NCBI RefSeq assembly: GCF_008831265.1
Contig: NZ_VTTH01000004.1
Coordinates: forward strand, 1-64,000
Origin: Lacisediminimonas profundi
Lineage (GTDB): Bacteria; Pseudomonadota; Gammaproteobacteria; Burkholderiales; Burkholderiaceae_D
Reading direction: 5' to 3'
Length of the DNA: 64,000 nt
Part shown: positions 46,219 through 55,592 of the stretch, piece by piece
Position numbering within the stretch: position 1 is the first letter of the stretch
Layout: each line of letters starts with the position of its first letter
The notes under the pieces: generated by a model
What the model saw: only the letters and a program-made list of their open reading frames with translations
Database searches by the model: none
What the model was told of the DNA's origin: nothing
Translations under genes and position numbers: made by a program

Positions 46219-48234
46219 CTAGCCTTCTCTATCCTGGGCTCTCCATGCAATCGCCTTGCGCGCCGGAGGACCTATCAGGGTTCCGACCACGGCCGGCGTT
46301 CTTGAAAGCCGCATGGGGGATCCGAATATTTCCCAGCGCCGGCCTTCCGTGTCCTGGCGTTGCATGACCAGTTGGCGCGCCGTCGTTTGCGGGTGCGAGA
46401 ATACTTCCGCGATGCTGAGGGGTTTCGTCTTGTTGTCCTCGGCGCTCGGGGAGCCGTTCCAGACGCTTTGCGTGATCCATGCGCCCACGTCCTGCATCGA
46501 GATGTCGATGGAACAGCCACGGCCAGTGCGTTCGCGCAAGGCGAGTGCCGCAATGATTGCGGTCAGGCCAATTTCGCCGCCGCCGATGTCGGCAGTGGAA
46601 ATGCCCGTCTTAAGGGGCATGCCGTTGAAGCGGGTAGCATCCATCATTCCCGACATCGCCTGCACGACGGTATCGACCGCGGGGCGTCCCTTGTAGACGG
46701 AGTGGATGCCGAATCCGGAGATCGCGCAATAGATGAGCCTCGGGTTCAGCGCATCGAGCCGCTGCTGATCGAAACCCAGGCGGGCGAGTGCGCCCGGCTT
46801 CATGTTCTCGACCAGCACGTCGGCGTCGGCAAGGAGGGTCGCGAGTTGCTGTGCGCCTTCGGGACTGCCAAGGTCCAGTGCGAGACTGCGTTTTTCGCCA
46901 TTGCTGAGCACGAAGAAATGGCTGACGCCGTCCTGCGCGGGCGGCCATGCGCGCGCGCTTTCGCCTTCAAGAGGCTCAACTTTGATGACGTCGGCACCGA
47001 AGCTGGCGAGATGCTTGGCAGCTAGCGGCGCAGTCGTCAGCTGGCCTATTTCGACGACCCGCAAACCTGCAAAAGGTGCAGGTAGCGCAGCCTGCTGCCG
47101 AACACTGGCTGCTCGAGTGGCTGCCGATGTCGTGGTAATGTCCAATTCACTTCGGGCACTGTCGGGCTGCGGAATCTTTATCTCTGAAGGGGCTTCCCCA
47201 TCAAACCTGATCAGGGCGTTCGGCACCCGCGCCAGTTTGCCTTGATCGGCAGCTGCCACCCGTGCGATCGTGGCCCGGAACACGAGGTTGGGCTCGTCGT
47301 GGAGCGAGTCCAGTGGCACGATGCTGCCGCAAGGTACGCCCTGCCCGTTCAACATGTCCATGACTGCCGCCAGCTTGAGGCCTTTGGTCCATGCAGTGAC
47401 ACAGGCATCGACCTCGGCTCTGTGCTCGACCCGCGACCTCAATGACTCGTAGCGGCTGTTGCGCGCCAGATCGGGAGAGATCAATCCGGAAATCTTGCGC
47501 CACTGGATGTCGTTCGTTGAGCAGATCAGGACCCAACCGTCCGCTGTGGGATATGCATTCCACGGCACGGCCATGCCATGTCCGTTGCCCAGGCGACGCG
47601 GCGCGACGCCGGCGCAGTGGGCTGGCAAGAATGTGGTGAGCGCATTCACGCCCACATCGAAAAGTGCGATTTCAATGTGCTGGCCGACCTTGTCTCGTCT
47701 CAGCACGTGCAGGGCTATACCGACAGCCGCAGCGGCATACATGCCAGCCTGCATTTCGATCACCGGCGCGCCCACTGCAACGGCAGGCCCATGCTCCGGC
47801 CCGGTCGTTTCCATGACGCCGGTCAGTGCCTGCACCTCCGCCTCTTCGGCATATCTACCGGCGAGGGGACCACTCGTGCCGAAGGCCGTGATGTCACATA
47901 TGACAGGCCGGGCAGCAATCGCGTCACGCAATCGATTGCAAAGTGCTTCATCGGCGTCCGAGCTCAGCAGCACGACATCGCTGGCTTCAATTGAGCGGAG
48001 AAGCGCATCTTCGTCGGCAGGATTCCCTGCCTCGAACAGCAGGCTTTGCTTGCCGGCCACTGCGGTCACCCTGTCAACCCACTTCCCGGCTCGCCGCAGC
48101 GCATCCCCACGGCCACGACTTTCGACGACGCAGACCAAAGCCCCCAGGTCGGCAAGCAATCGCCCGCAGGCGCCTGTGGCTATGCGAGAGCCCAGCTCGA
48201 CAACACGCACGCCTGCGTATGGCAATTCAGACAC
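46219..48234 (-). CDS. Tandem CaiB/BaiF-type CoA transferase (fused duplication)
   Basis: 671-residue protein made of two class III CoA-transferase domains (about 1-350 and 385-671). Each starts with the family pattern (AGVRVVELGSRIATG; AGLRVVEIGQLTTAP), and each keeps the catalytic aspartate (IEIALFDVGV near 193; SIDISMQDVGA near 582). Usual members are 380-430 residues, so this is an intragenic duplication or fusion with a shortened second half. The GTG start has AGGAGG five bases before it. It probably activates the pathway acid from a CoA donor. Confidence 0.85.
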   Translation of the reverse strand: MSELPYAGVRVVELGSRIATGACGRLLADLGALVCVVESRGRGDALRRAGKWVDRVTAVAGKQSLLFEAGNPADEDALLRSIEASDVVLLSSDADEALCNRLRDAIAARPVICDITAFGTSGPLAGRYAEEAEVQALTGVMETTGPEHGPAVAVGAPVIEMQAGMYAAAAVGIALHVLRRDKVGQHIEIALFDVGVNALTTFLPAHCAGVAPRRLGNGHGMAVPWNAYPTADGWVLICSTNDIQWRKISGLISPDLARNSRYESLRSRVEHRAEVDACVTAWTKGLKLAAVMDMLNGQGVPCGSIVPLDSLHDEPNLVFRATIARVAAADQGKLARVPNALIRFDGEAPSEIKIPQPDSARSELDITTTSAATRAASVRQQAALPAPFAGLRVVEIGQLTTAPLAAKHLASFGADVIKVEPLEGESARAWPPAQDGVSHFFVLSNGEKRSLALDLGSPEGAQQLATLLADADVLVENMKPGALARLGFDQQRLDALNPRLIYCAISGFGIHSVYKGRPAVDTVVQAMSGMMDATRFNGMPLKTGISTADIGGGEIGLTAIIAALALRERTGRGCSIDISMQDVGAWITQSVWNGSPSAEDNKTKPLSIAEVFSHPQTTARQLVMQRQDTEGRRWEIFGSPMRLSRTPAVVGTLIGPPARKAIAWRAQDREG

Positions 48235-48262
48235 ATTGACCTCCTCACGGACAAGATTTTAT

Positions 48263-48279
48263 ATTCCATTGCATAGAAT
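48263..48279. promoter_or_regulatory. Candidate IclR-type operator B
   Basis: ATTCCATTGCATAGAAT lies in the 89-base gap between the divergent CoA-transferase and hydrolase genes. It matches RTTCC-N7-RGAAT, shared with the copy upstream of the crotonase gene (11 of 17 bases identical). Confidence 0.5.
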
Positions 48280-48323
48280 CGGTTTCATTGAGTAGAATAC
48301 CAGACATTAACTTGGTGCAGAAA

Positions 48324-49142
48324 ATGGATCCACAACTTTTCGGGCCGCTTCACTATGTGTCCGGCCTCGCATTCAGGGTGACCGGTGCCGGACCGATGCT
48401 CTTGTTGATACACGGGGGCTCGGGGTCCAGGACGCACTGGACGCGCAACGTGGACGCGCTTGCCAGTCGCTTCCGCGTCGTCACCATGGATCTTCCAGGA
48501 TTTGGAGAGTCTGCCACGCCTGCAGCCGACATGACGCTGGACAGTTACCTGGATTGGGTTGCCGATGCGATCCAGCGCTTCACGAATGGCGAGCCCTTTG
48601 ACATGGCGGGATTCAGTTTTGGTGGCGCCGTCACGGGCGCGGTCAGCGCCCTGCTCGCCCAGCGCGGTTGCCCCCCGGCCAGGCTGTCACTGGTCAGTCC
48701 GGCTGGCTTCGGCAAGCCTGAGGGACGCACGATCAAACTCGAGAAGGCTGACAGGGGGCCCTGCCAGGATGAACAGCAGCGCCGCGAGGTTACGGCGCGT
48801 AACCTGGGGCGGTGGATGCTGGCGCGGGAGCCGCTGCCTGAAGATGAGGCGGTCGACATCCATTTGCACAACATCGCCCATACCCGCTTCGACAGCCGGC
48901 GAGTCAGCCATCGCGAGACATTGCTTGCCGACTTGCAGGAATCAGGATCGAGCCTGCAATTCCTGCTTGGGGCGGCTGACCCGTTGATCTGGCCTTCCCC
49001 CCAGGAGCGCAAGGCAGTCATCAATGCGGCTTTTCCGAGCGCCCGCGTACAGATTGTGGACGGCGCCGGACACTGGTTGCAGTACGAGGCGAGCGCCACC
49101 ATCAATCACGCTTTACTGAACTTTCATTCACAGGAGCACTGA
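48324..49142 (+). CDS. Alpha/beta hydrolase
   Basis: About 272-residue hydrolase. The oxyanion motif is LLIHGGSGSRTHW, the nucleophile elbow DMAGFSFGGAVTG, and the catalytic histidine is in DGAGHWLQYEAS. It could be a thioesterase, an ester or C-C bond hydrolase; the site resembles meta-cleavage hydrolases and haloalkane-type enzymes. ATG at 48324 is chosen over an in-frame TTG at 48288. AGGAG at its 3' end is the ribosome site of the next gene. Confidence 0.83.
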   Translation: MDPQLFGPLHYVSGLAFRVTGAGPMLLLIHGGSGSRTHWTRNVDALASRFRVVTMDLPGFGESATPAADMTLDSYLDWVADAIQRFTNGEPFDMAGFSFGGAVTGAVSALLAQRGCPPARLSLVSPAGFGKPEGRTIKLEKADRGPCQDEQQRREVTARNLGRWMLAREPLPEDEAVDIHLHNIAHTRFDSRRVSHRETLLADLQESGSSLQFLLGAADPLIWPSPQERKAVINAAFPSARVQIVDGAGHWLQYEASATINHALLNFHSQEH

Positions 49143-49925
49143 ATGCCATACGAAACAATCCAGACGCGCACTGAAGGCGCCGCGTTCATCATCCAGCTGA
49201 ACCGCCCTGAAAAGCGCAACGCCATCAGCGAGCAGCTGATGGACGAAGTCATGCAGGCTTGCGATGAGGCGGCTGCGCGCAAGGATGTTGCTGCCGTCGT
49301 CATTACCGGCAACGACAGTTACTTCTCCGCCGGCGCCGACCTGAACGAGGCATTCCAGGTCAGTTCCGCGCAGGAAGGCCGCCGCTATTTCAGCCACTGG
49401 CACAAACTGAACGACGCACTCGAGCAATGCACCAAACCGGTCATCGCAGCCATAGAGGGTTTCTGCATGACCGGAGGCCTGGAACTGGCGTTGGCCGCCG
49501 ATCTGCGCGTTGCCGGCGAAGGCGCCACATTTGCCATCACCAGTTCGCGCATCGGCACTGTCGCGGGTGCCGGCGGCACCCAGCGCCTGCCACGCGTCGT
49601 TGGTATTCCGAACGCATTGGAGATGCTTTTTGCGGCAGAGCCGATTGACTGCAAGGAAGCCTTGCGCATCGGCCTGATCAACCGCCTCACGCCCACCGGT
49701 TCCGCGGTCGCTGAAGCGGTGCGCATGGCCAATCACTATGCCACCCGCGCGCCGCTGTCATTGGCCTTTGTGAAGCGCGCCGTGCACCGCGGCATGCAGA
49801 TGGACCTGACATCGGCGATCGAGTTCGAAACGATGCTCGTCACGACCGTCTACGGCACGTCGGACAAGAAGGAAGGTATCTCCGCTTTCCTTGAAAAGCG
49901 CCAGGCGAAATTCACGGGCGAATGA
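49143..49925 (+). CDS. Enoyl-CoA hydratase/isomerase family protein
   Basis: 260-residue crotonase. The CoA-oxyanion segment is FSAGADLNEAF. The first catalytic glutamate is kept (GGLELALAAD), but the second (PE in hydratase) is replaced by TS in AITSSRIGTVAGAGGT, so it may be an isomerase, or a hydratase with altered chemistry. It abuts the hydrolase stop; AGGAG precedes it. Confidence 0.85.
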   Translation: MPYETIQTRTEGAAFIIQLNRPEKRNAISEQLMDEVMQACDEAAARKDVAAVVITGNDSYFSAGADLNEAFQVSSAQEGRRYFSHWHKLNDALEQCTKPVIAAIEGFCMTGGLELALAADLRVAGEGATFAITSSRIGTVAGAGGTQRLPRVVGIPNALEMLFAAEPIDCKEALRIGLINRLTPTGSAVAEAVRMANHYATRAPLSLAFVKRAVHRGMQMDLTSAIEFETMLVTTVYGTSDKKEGISAFLEKRQAKFTGE

Positions 49926-50006
49926 CCTGCCATTGCGTCCAGCACTAGCCGCTGGGCGCTTGGCGGCAACCGACAACAATCAGAGCGATATGGCTCCACT
50001 GATGAT

Positions 50007-52109
50007 ATGACTTCACTGACACGTGCAATCTTCCGCCCCCGCAGCATTGCCCTGATCGGCGCTTCGGCGGATCCGACGAAGCACTCCGCATTGCCGCAAA
50101 AATTCCTGGCGCAACACGGGTATCCAGGCGAGCTGTTTCCAATCAATCCTCGGCGAGCGGAAGTGCAAGGGCTGCGAGCTTATCCTGCCGTGGTCGATGT
50201 TCCCGTGCAGGTGGATCATGCGTTCATCATGCTGCCGACTGAATTCGTACTGGCGGCCGTGCAGGACTGCGTGAAGGCTGGCGTCGGTTGCATCACGATC
50301 ATGTCCAACGGTTTTGGCGAAGCTGGAGCCGAAGGCGAAGCGCGGCAGGCGGAACTGATGCAGATCCTTGCCGGCTCGAACAGCCGCCTTCTGGGGCCCA
50401 ATGCCCTGGGCGTGGTTGACCTGCACGCAAATGTTGCCTTGTCGGCCAACGAGGTGCTGGCCTTGCCAGACCTTCCCAAGGGCGACATAGGATTGATTTC
50501 CCAGAGCGGAAGCATGATGGGGGCGATCCTGTCCCGCGGCGCAGCGCGCGGCATCGGCTTCTCCAAGCTGGTATCGGTCGGCAACGAAGCCGACATTTCG
50601 GTGGCGGAGCTGGTGCAGATGATGGTGGATGATTCCGAGACGGCCGTTATCCAGCTATTCGTCGAGACCATCCGTAACCACGAAGAGCTGCGCCGCGTCG
50701 CAATGAACGCGCATCGCGCCAGCAAGCCGATACTTGCCTATCGCCTGGGACGGTCGGCCGTCGGGCAGCAGCTCGCCGTGTCGCATACCGGCGCACTTGC
50801 CGGAAGCGGGCGGGCAACGGAGGCCTTCCTGAAGGACATCGGCGTTGCAGAGATCCGCAATTTCGACGCCTTCCTTGATGCGCCCGCATTGTTCCGCCGT
50901 TCACGCCCGACGGGTTCTCGCATTGGCGCCATGTCGACAACCGGTGGCGGCGGCGCGCTCATCGTCGACAACCTGGGCGAGCGCGATATCGTCGTCACTT
51001 CCCCTCCGGCGGCCGTACGCGAACGTCTCGCGGCACGTGGAATTACTATTGGTGACGCGCCACTGGTTGATCTGACATTGGCAGGAACGAACGCCGTGAC
51101 CTATGGCGCCGTGCTGGAAGAGTTCCTGGCATCCGAGGAAGTCGATGCGGTCGTTGCCGTAGTCGGTTCGTCCTCGCAATTCCGCCCGGAGCGGGCGGTT
51201 GCGCCCATTGTTGCAAGCACCTCCACAAAGCCGGTTGCCGTCTTCCTCACACCCAACGCCCTGCGCTCCCAGGAGCTGCTGCGCGCGGCCGGCATCCCGG
51301 TGTTTACGCAACCCGAAGCATGTGCCGACGCGCTCAGGGCCTGGACCGAGTGGCGTGCGCCGCGGGTTCTGGCGCAGGTACGTCGTGACGACGTCATTGC
51401 GCTGTTGCAGCAGCATCGCCCCAGCGATCGCTCCGGCATCACGCTCAATGCAACCCAGTCACAAGCCATCTTCAAGGGCCTCGGGATCGAACAGGCGCAT
51501 GAATGGCTGTTAGGTCCGCAGCCTGATTCATGGCTGCCGGATGATGTTGCTTCCATTCGTTATCCCTGTGTGTTGAAAATCGCTTCTGCCGACGTGCCAC
51601 ACAAGACCGAGGTCGGTGGCGTGCGGCTGGGCATTGGCAGTGCCAGTGAGCTCAGGGCGGCGGCGGGCGAGATGCTGGTGAAGGTGAAAACAGCGTTGCC
51701 GAATGCGCGCATCGAGGGCTTCCAGGTACAGGAGACAATTGTCGGACTTGCAGAAGTCCTGGTCGGGGTATCCCGCGATCCTGCCGCAGGGCCAATGATT
51801 TCCGTTGGCATGGGCGGGGTGCTTGCCGAGCTTTACCAGGACGTGAGCCTGCGTCCTGCGCCAGTGACGCAAGACGAAGCGCATGCCATGATTTCCGAGG
51901 TCAAGGCGTTCAAGCAATTGACTGGCTATCGGAACCTTCCGAAGGGAGATATCAATGCACTGGCAAAAGCGATTTCCCTGGTGTCCACGTTAATGTGCGT
52001 CGATGGGCCGAATGTGGCGGAAGCAGAGATCAATCCGCTGGTGGTTCTCCGTGACGGGCAAGGTGTCCGCGCCCTTGATGGCCTGGTCATCCTCGAAGGC
52101 GGGCAGTGA
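50007..52109 (+). CDS. ADP-forming acyl-CoA synthetase (acetate-CoA ligase, ADP-forming type)
   Basis: 700-residue fusion: CoA-binding domain (ALIGASADPTKHSALP near 15), succinyl-CoA-ligase-like domains, and a C-terminal ATP-grasp domain (about 480-700). The phospho-histidine site is SHTGALAGSG (His near 260). It makes an acyl-CoA from a carboxylate, ATP and CoA, or runs in reverse. Starts about 80 bases after the crotonase stop. Likely activates the pathway acid or recovers ATP at the end. Confidence 0.88.
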   Translation: MTSLTRAIFRPRSIALIGASADPTKHSALPQKFLAQHGYPGELFPINPRRAEVQGLRAYPAVVDVPVQVDHAFIMLPTEFVLAAVQDCVKAGVGCITIMSNGFGEAGAEGEARQAELMQILAGSNSRLLGPNALGVVDLHANVALSANEVLALPDLPKGDIGLISQSGSMMGAILSRGAARGIGFSKLVSVGNEADISVAELVQMMVDDSETAVIQLFVETIRNHEELRRVAMNAHRASKPILAYRLGRSAVGQQLAVSHTGALAGSGRATEAFLKDIGVAEIRNFDAFLDAPALFRRSRPTGSRIGAMSTTGGGGALIVDNLGERDIVVTSPPAAVRERLAARGITIGDAPLVDLTLAGTNAVTYGAVLEEFLASEEVDAVVAVVGSSSQFRPERAVAPIVASTSTKPVAVFLTPNALRSQELLRAAGIPVFTQPEACADALRAWTEWRAPRVLAQVRRDDVIALLQQHRPSDRSGITLNATQSQAIFKGLGIEQAHEWLLGPQPDSWLPDDVASIRYPCVLKIASADVPHKTEVGGVRLGIGSASELRAAAGEMLVKVKTALPNARIEGFQVQETIVGLAEVLVGVSRDPAAGPMISVGMGGVLAELYQDVSLRPAPVTQDEAHAMISEVKAFKQLTGYRNLPKGDINALAKAISLVSTLMCVDGPNVAEAEINPLVVLRDGQGVRALDGLVILEGGQ

Positions 52110-52225
52110 AGGACGCAATGCCAACTGATATACTCGGCCGACTACAAGTAGCCCCGGCCGGGCAACTACCATGCTGCGTTGGTTGATCCGGGCCACTTTG
52201 AAAAAACAAACTCTTCAGGCTTCCT

Positions 52226-52975
52226 GTGCGCGCTGCTGACCGAATCCTATCCGTTCTTGATGCCTTTGACCCAGGCAGACCGAAACTCACGATGCAGGAG
52301 ATCAGCGAGCGCATCGAGCTGTCCAAGGCGACCACGTTCCGGCTGGTTAACAGTCTGGTAGATGCCGGGTACCTGGTCCGCCTCGAAGACCAGCGTTACT
52401 GCCTTTCGATGAAGCTGGTGAAGCTGGCCGGCATCGTCGCCAGCGGTCTGAGCGTGCGCGATATCGCGCACCCCAAGATGGTCGAGATTGCCGCGCAGAC
52501 CGGCGAGACCATCAGCCTCAACACGGCGGTGGGTAGCGATCGGGTGTGCGTCGATGTGGTGGAGTCGAGTTCGCGGATGATGCACATCGTCACTCTTGGC
52601 GAACACGCCCCCTTGCTTTACGGGGCGACGGGCAAGGTGCTGCTGGCACACCTGCCTGATGAAATCCAGGCATCCATCGTCAAGTCGCTGCCACGCAGCG
52701 CCAGCACGACGCAACTGGAATTGAAGTCCGAGCTGAAAGAAATCCGTGCCAGTGGCTACGCGCTCACCTTGAGTGAACGCGTGCAAGGCTCGCTGGCAAT
52801 TTCGGTTGCGATCTACGACATCAACGACCGCGGCCAGTTCGCGCTTACGATCACAGGTCCCGAAAGCCGCATGAAGGGACATAAGGACGAATACCTCGCG
52901 CTGATGTTGCAGGCCCAGCGGGATATCTCGTCAAAAATGGGATCCGGCCGTTTTTCGGTCGTCCAGGCTAAGTAG
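52226..52975 (+). CDS. IclR-family transcriptional regulator
   Basis: About 249-residue regulator. The winged helix is EISERIELSKATTFRLVNSLVDAGY; the effector domain follows (GVASSG-like region, LYGATGKVLLAHLP). The start is a GTG at 52226, because an in-frame TGA lies 27 bases upstream. Its place inside the CoA island makes it the probable regulator, with RTTCC-N7-RGAAT sites as operators. Confidence 0.88.
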   Translation: MRAADRILSVLDAFDPGRPKLTMQEISERIELSKATTFRLVNSLVDAGYLVRLEDQRYCLSMKLVKLAGIVASGLSVRDIAHPKMVEIAAQTGETISLNTAVGSDRVCVDVVESSSRMMHIVTLGEHAPLLYGATGKVLLAHLPDEIQASIVKSLPRSASTTQLELKSELKEIRASGYALTLSERVQGSLAISVAIYDINDRGQFALTITGPESRMKGHKDEYLALMLQAQRDISSKMGSGRFSVVQAK

Positions 52976-52988
52976 CGCCAAGTTGCTC

Positions 52989-53024
52989 CAGGTAGCGCTA
53001 CCCCTGGCTGCGTAGCGCTACCTG
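52989..53024. terminator. Hairpin between convergent iclR-type and prpD-type genes
   Basis: CAGGTAGCGCTAC (52989-53001) pairs with GTAGCGCTACCTG (53012-53024). Each arm contains the palindrome GTAGCGCTAC, and a half copy (AGTAGCGCC) lies at 52971. No T run follows, so termination strength is uncertain. Confidence 0.5.
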
Positions 53025-53031
53025 CTTCTGC

Positions 53032-54432
53032 TTACAGAGCCGCCAGCTGAAGCTCCCTGACGTTCGTCACCGTATCAATGGCCCACAGGTCCGACAGCAA
53101 CTTGTCGCAGCGCTGATCTCCAATCACAGGCCCGACCAGCTCCCTGAACTTGTCCTCAACCTGTGCGTCGCTCAACGGTGCTTCCGGGTCACCTAGCCGA
53201 TAGGGGGCGAAGAACGCGAGCTGTTCGCCATTCTTCAGCGTGATCTGAACGTGCGCTGCTCGCTGGCCCGGAAAACCCGCCGTCAGTTCTGCATCTTCCA
53301 ACAGCTCGATATCCTGCATCAGGGAGCGGATCTGCGGGTCGGACATACGCTCGGCATCGAAGGCGTTCAAGCGCACCGAGCCATACTTGGCGGCATGCGC
53401 AACGACGTAAGGGATGCTGAACTTGCCCTCGAAGGCGGAGCGCGGATTCCTGATGCCCGCCACTTCGACGGCTGCGCGGTAAGTGCGGATCGCAATGCGC
53501 GCAATGTCGTCGATCTTGAACCCGTGCCTGGTTCGCAAGGCGAGCAGCGCATCGATCGCGGCAAAAGTGTGGCCGCAGCAGCCGTGGTTCTTCAGGGTGA
53601 TGGCGTCGATATTGAACCGTTCCCCCAACCCATCCGTGGCTCGGGACCAGGTCGGATTGCCGCCCAAGGCGGCGCCAAAACCAACTTCACCTTCCAGGAT
53701 GTCCAGCACGCCGGTCAGGCCGTTGGCCGCGCCAAAGGCAGACGTGACGCCGACCCAGGCTGCGTGCCCTGGATGCAGGGCCTTGGTCATCGCATCGGAC
53801 CTGAAAGCCTGCTGCAGCCCTGATGCAAATGTTGCCGAGGTCGCCAATGCGTGCGCGGAGACCGGTGCGGCGTCCGGTGCAATCAAGCTGGCAGCGGCGG
53901 CGGCCGCACCGAAGCAACCGACCGTGCCGGTCGTATGGAAGTGCTTGTAGTGCGCTGGCTGAACGGCAGCCCCGATACGGGTCGAAATTTCGTAGCCGAT
54001 CGTTATCGCCTCCAGCAATCGGGTGCCGGATGACTGCAGGTGCTCGGCTACTGCCAGCGCAGCGGAAATGGTCGGGCAACCCGGATGGTAGGCGGCGTCA
54101 CGGAAAATATCGTCGAACTCGATCGCATGCGAGGCGCTGCCGTTGATCCATGCCGCCGTCCCTGGCAGCGCAGTCGTCGCCGCGCCTGGCAGGCTGGAGT
54201 GACCCAGGCCCAGTTCGTACGAGTGCGCACGCCGGAGCGTCGTGGCAGGTTCCACCAGCGCACCTGGCAATAGCGATGCCATCCAGTCGATCAGTACGCG
54301 TTTGGCCGCGTGCTTGATCTCCGGTTTGAGTCCCGCCCTGGATTGGGCGACGGCGTATTCCGAAAGGGTGTCTAGGATCAAATCTTGCTCCTGAAAGGCG
54401 TTTGGCGGACCTTGGAAATCAATGTCCGCCAC
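53032..54432 (-). CDS. MmgE/PrpD-family protein
   Basis: 466-residue protein of the family with 2-methylcitrate dehydratase, aconitate decarboxylase and related enzymes. Family blocks: VLIDWMASLLPGA near 47, INGSASHAIEFDDIFRDAAYHPG near 96, and the basic KNHGCCGHTFAAIDALL near 290. GTG start. It sits eight bases after the acyl-CoA dehydrogenase stop. Because it lacks prpB and prpC neighbours it is not the methylcitrate-cycle enzyme; it may act on a dicarboxylic or tricarboxylic intermediate. Confidence 0.85.
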   Translation of the reverse strand: MADIDFQGPPNAFQEQDLILDTLSEYAVAQSRAGLKPEIKHAAKRVLIDWMASLLPGALVEPATTLRRAHSYELGLGHSSLPGAATTALPGTAAWINGSASHAIEFDDIFRDAAYHPGCPTISAALAVAEHLQSSGTRLLEAITIGYEISTRIGAAVQPAHYKHFHTTGTVGCFGAAAAAASLIAPDAAPVSAHALATSATFASGLQQAFRSDAMTKALHPGHAAWVGVTSAFGAANGLTGVLDILEGEVGFGAALGGNPTWSRATDGLGERFNIDAITLKNHGCCGHTFAAIDALLALRTRHGFKIDDIARIAIRTYRAAVEVAGIRNPRSAFEGKFSIPYVVAHAAKYGSVRLNAFDAERMSDPQIRSLMQDIELLEDAELTAGFPGQRAAHVQITLKNGEQLAFFAPYRLGDPEAPLSDAQVEDKFRELVGPVIGDQRCDKLLSDLWAIDTVTNVRELQLAAL

Positions 54433-54439
54433 GCGTTCG

Positions 54440-55585
54440 TCAAAGTGCGCTTTCCCCGGTGATTTCGCGGCCGGCGATCAGCGTAAGAATTTCATAGGTT
54501 CCGTCGGGGATCGTGAACATCTTGATGTCGCGCGTTTCGCGCTCGATCCCTGTTTCTGTCGCCAGGCCCATCCCGCCACACAGGCGCATCGCAATGCTCG
54601 CCGCTTTCTCTGCAACGCTGACGCCCTGGCGTTTGGCCATCGCCGACTGCGCTTGCGTGGCGGATCCCTGGTCGGCCGCATGCAGCGCGCTCAGGCAGAG
54701 CAGCCGTGCAGACTGGATCGACGCATCAATATCCACCAGCGCCTCTTGAACCAGCTGCTTGCGTGCCAGCGGCGCGCCGAACTGGACCCGTCCCTTGACA
54801 TGTTCCAGGGCGATGTCACGCGCTCTTCTGGCGGCGGTGAGCGCCAGCAATCCGAATAGCGGGCGATTGATCAGCCACGCCTGGGTCAAGGTCTTCATGG
54901 TGCTGTTGTCGTTCCCGAGCGCATTGGCGCGGGGCACGGGCACCTGGCTGAAGTTGAGTTCGCTCAGGTGGCCCTGGCGCAGGCCGACACAAGGAATTTC
55001 GGCCGCAACATAGGGCGATACGCTGCGTTCGACCATGACGCGCAGCAGCTCGCCGCTCTCATCCGACTTGCCGGTGACCAGCGCGATGTCCGCGATGGTG
55101 CCGTTCGTGATCCACTGCTTGGTGCCCGAGATCAGCATCTGCTGCGGGTCGTCCGATGCGGTGAACTTGAGCTTGATGCTGCGCGGATCGGAGCCGGTGG
55201 TCGGCTCGGTGGACGCGGTACAGGCGATACGTGTTCCGGCGATCAGTGACTCGAAAATTTCCGGGAAGGTTTGCGCGGCGCCACTGGCGTAAAGCCGCGA
55301 GGCGGTGCCTTCGTGCGCGATCAGCGCGACAGCGATTACCGGTGGAAGTTGTTCGAACACGAGGGCGTAGTCCAGCGCACCAAGGCCGCTGCCTCCTCCC
55401 TCCACCGGTACGCGAGCACCGGTGAGTCCGAATTCTGCCAGTGCACCCAGGATCTTGAGCATCGCGCTCTTGGGTAGCGGCTGGTCGGCTGGATGTTCCG
55501 CCAACCATGGCATAAGGCGCCCTTGCGACAGGCGGATGGCTGCATCTTGCAGCTGTTGCTGCTCGGAGGTGAGATTGAAGTCCAT
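54440..55585 (-). CDS. Acyl-CoA dehydrogenase family protein
   Basis: 381-residue FAD enzyme. FAD-contact blocks TEPTTGSDPRSIKLKF and ITNGTIADIALV are present; the C-terminal region has MRLCGGMGLATETGIERETRD. The usual catalytic glutamate position (YEI in GTYEILTLIAG) is in place of the E-G pair of MCAD-type enzymes. Its start MDFNLTSEQQQ lies eight bases after the SDR stop, one of four enzyme genes in a row. Confidence 0.86.
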   Translation of the reverse strand: MDFNLTSEQQQLQDAAIRLSQGRLMPWLAEHPADQPLPKSAMLKILGALAEFGLTGARVPVEGGGSGLGALDYALVFEQLPPVIAVALIAHEGTASRLYASGAAQTFPEIFESLIAGTRIACTASTEPTTGSDPRSIKLKFTASDDPQQMLISGTKQWITNGTIADIALVTGKSDESGELLRVMVERSVSPYVAAEIPCVGLRQGHLSELNFSQVPVPRANALGNDNSTMKTLTQAWLINRPLFGLLALTAARRARDIALEHVKGRVQFGAPLARKQLVQEALVDIDASIQSARLLCLSALHAADQGSATQAQSAMAKRQGVSVAEKAASIAMRLCGGMGLATETGIERETRDIKMFTIPDGTYEILTLIAGREITGESAL

Positions 55586-55592
55586 GATTTGT

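Noticed and set aside
53032-54432. Calling the MmgE/PrpD gene prpD (2-methylcitrate dehydratase)
   Set aside because: No prpB, prpC or acnM neighbours, and the family includes other dehydratases and decarboxylases.
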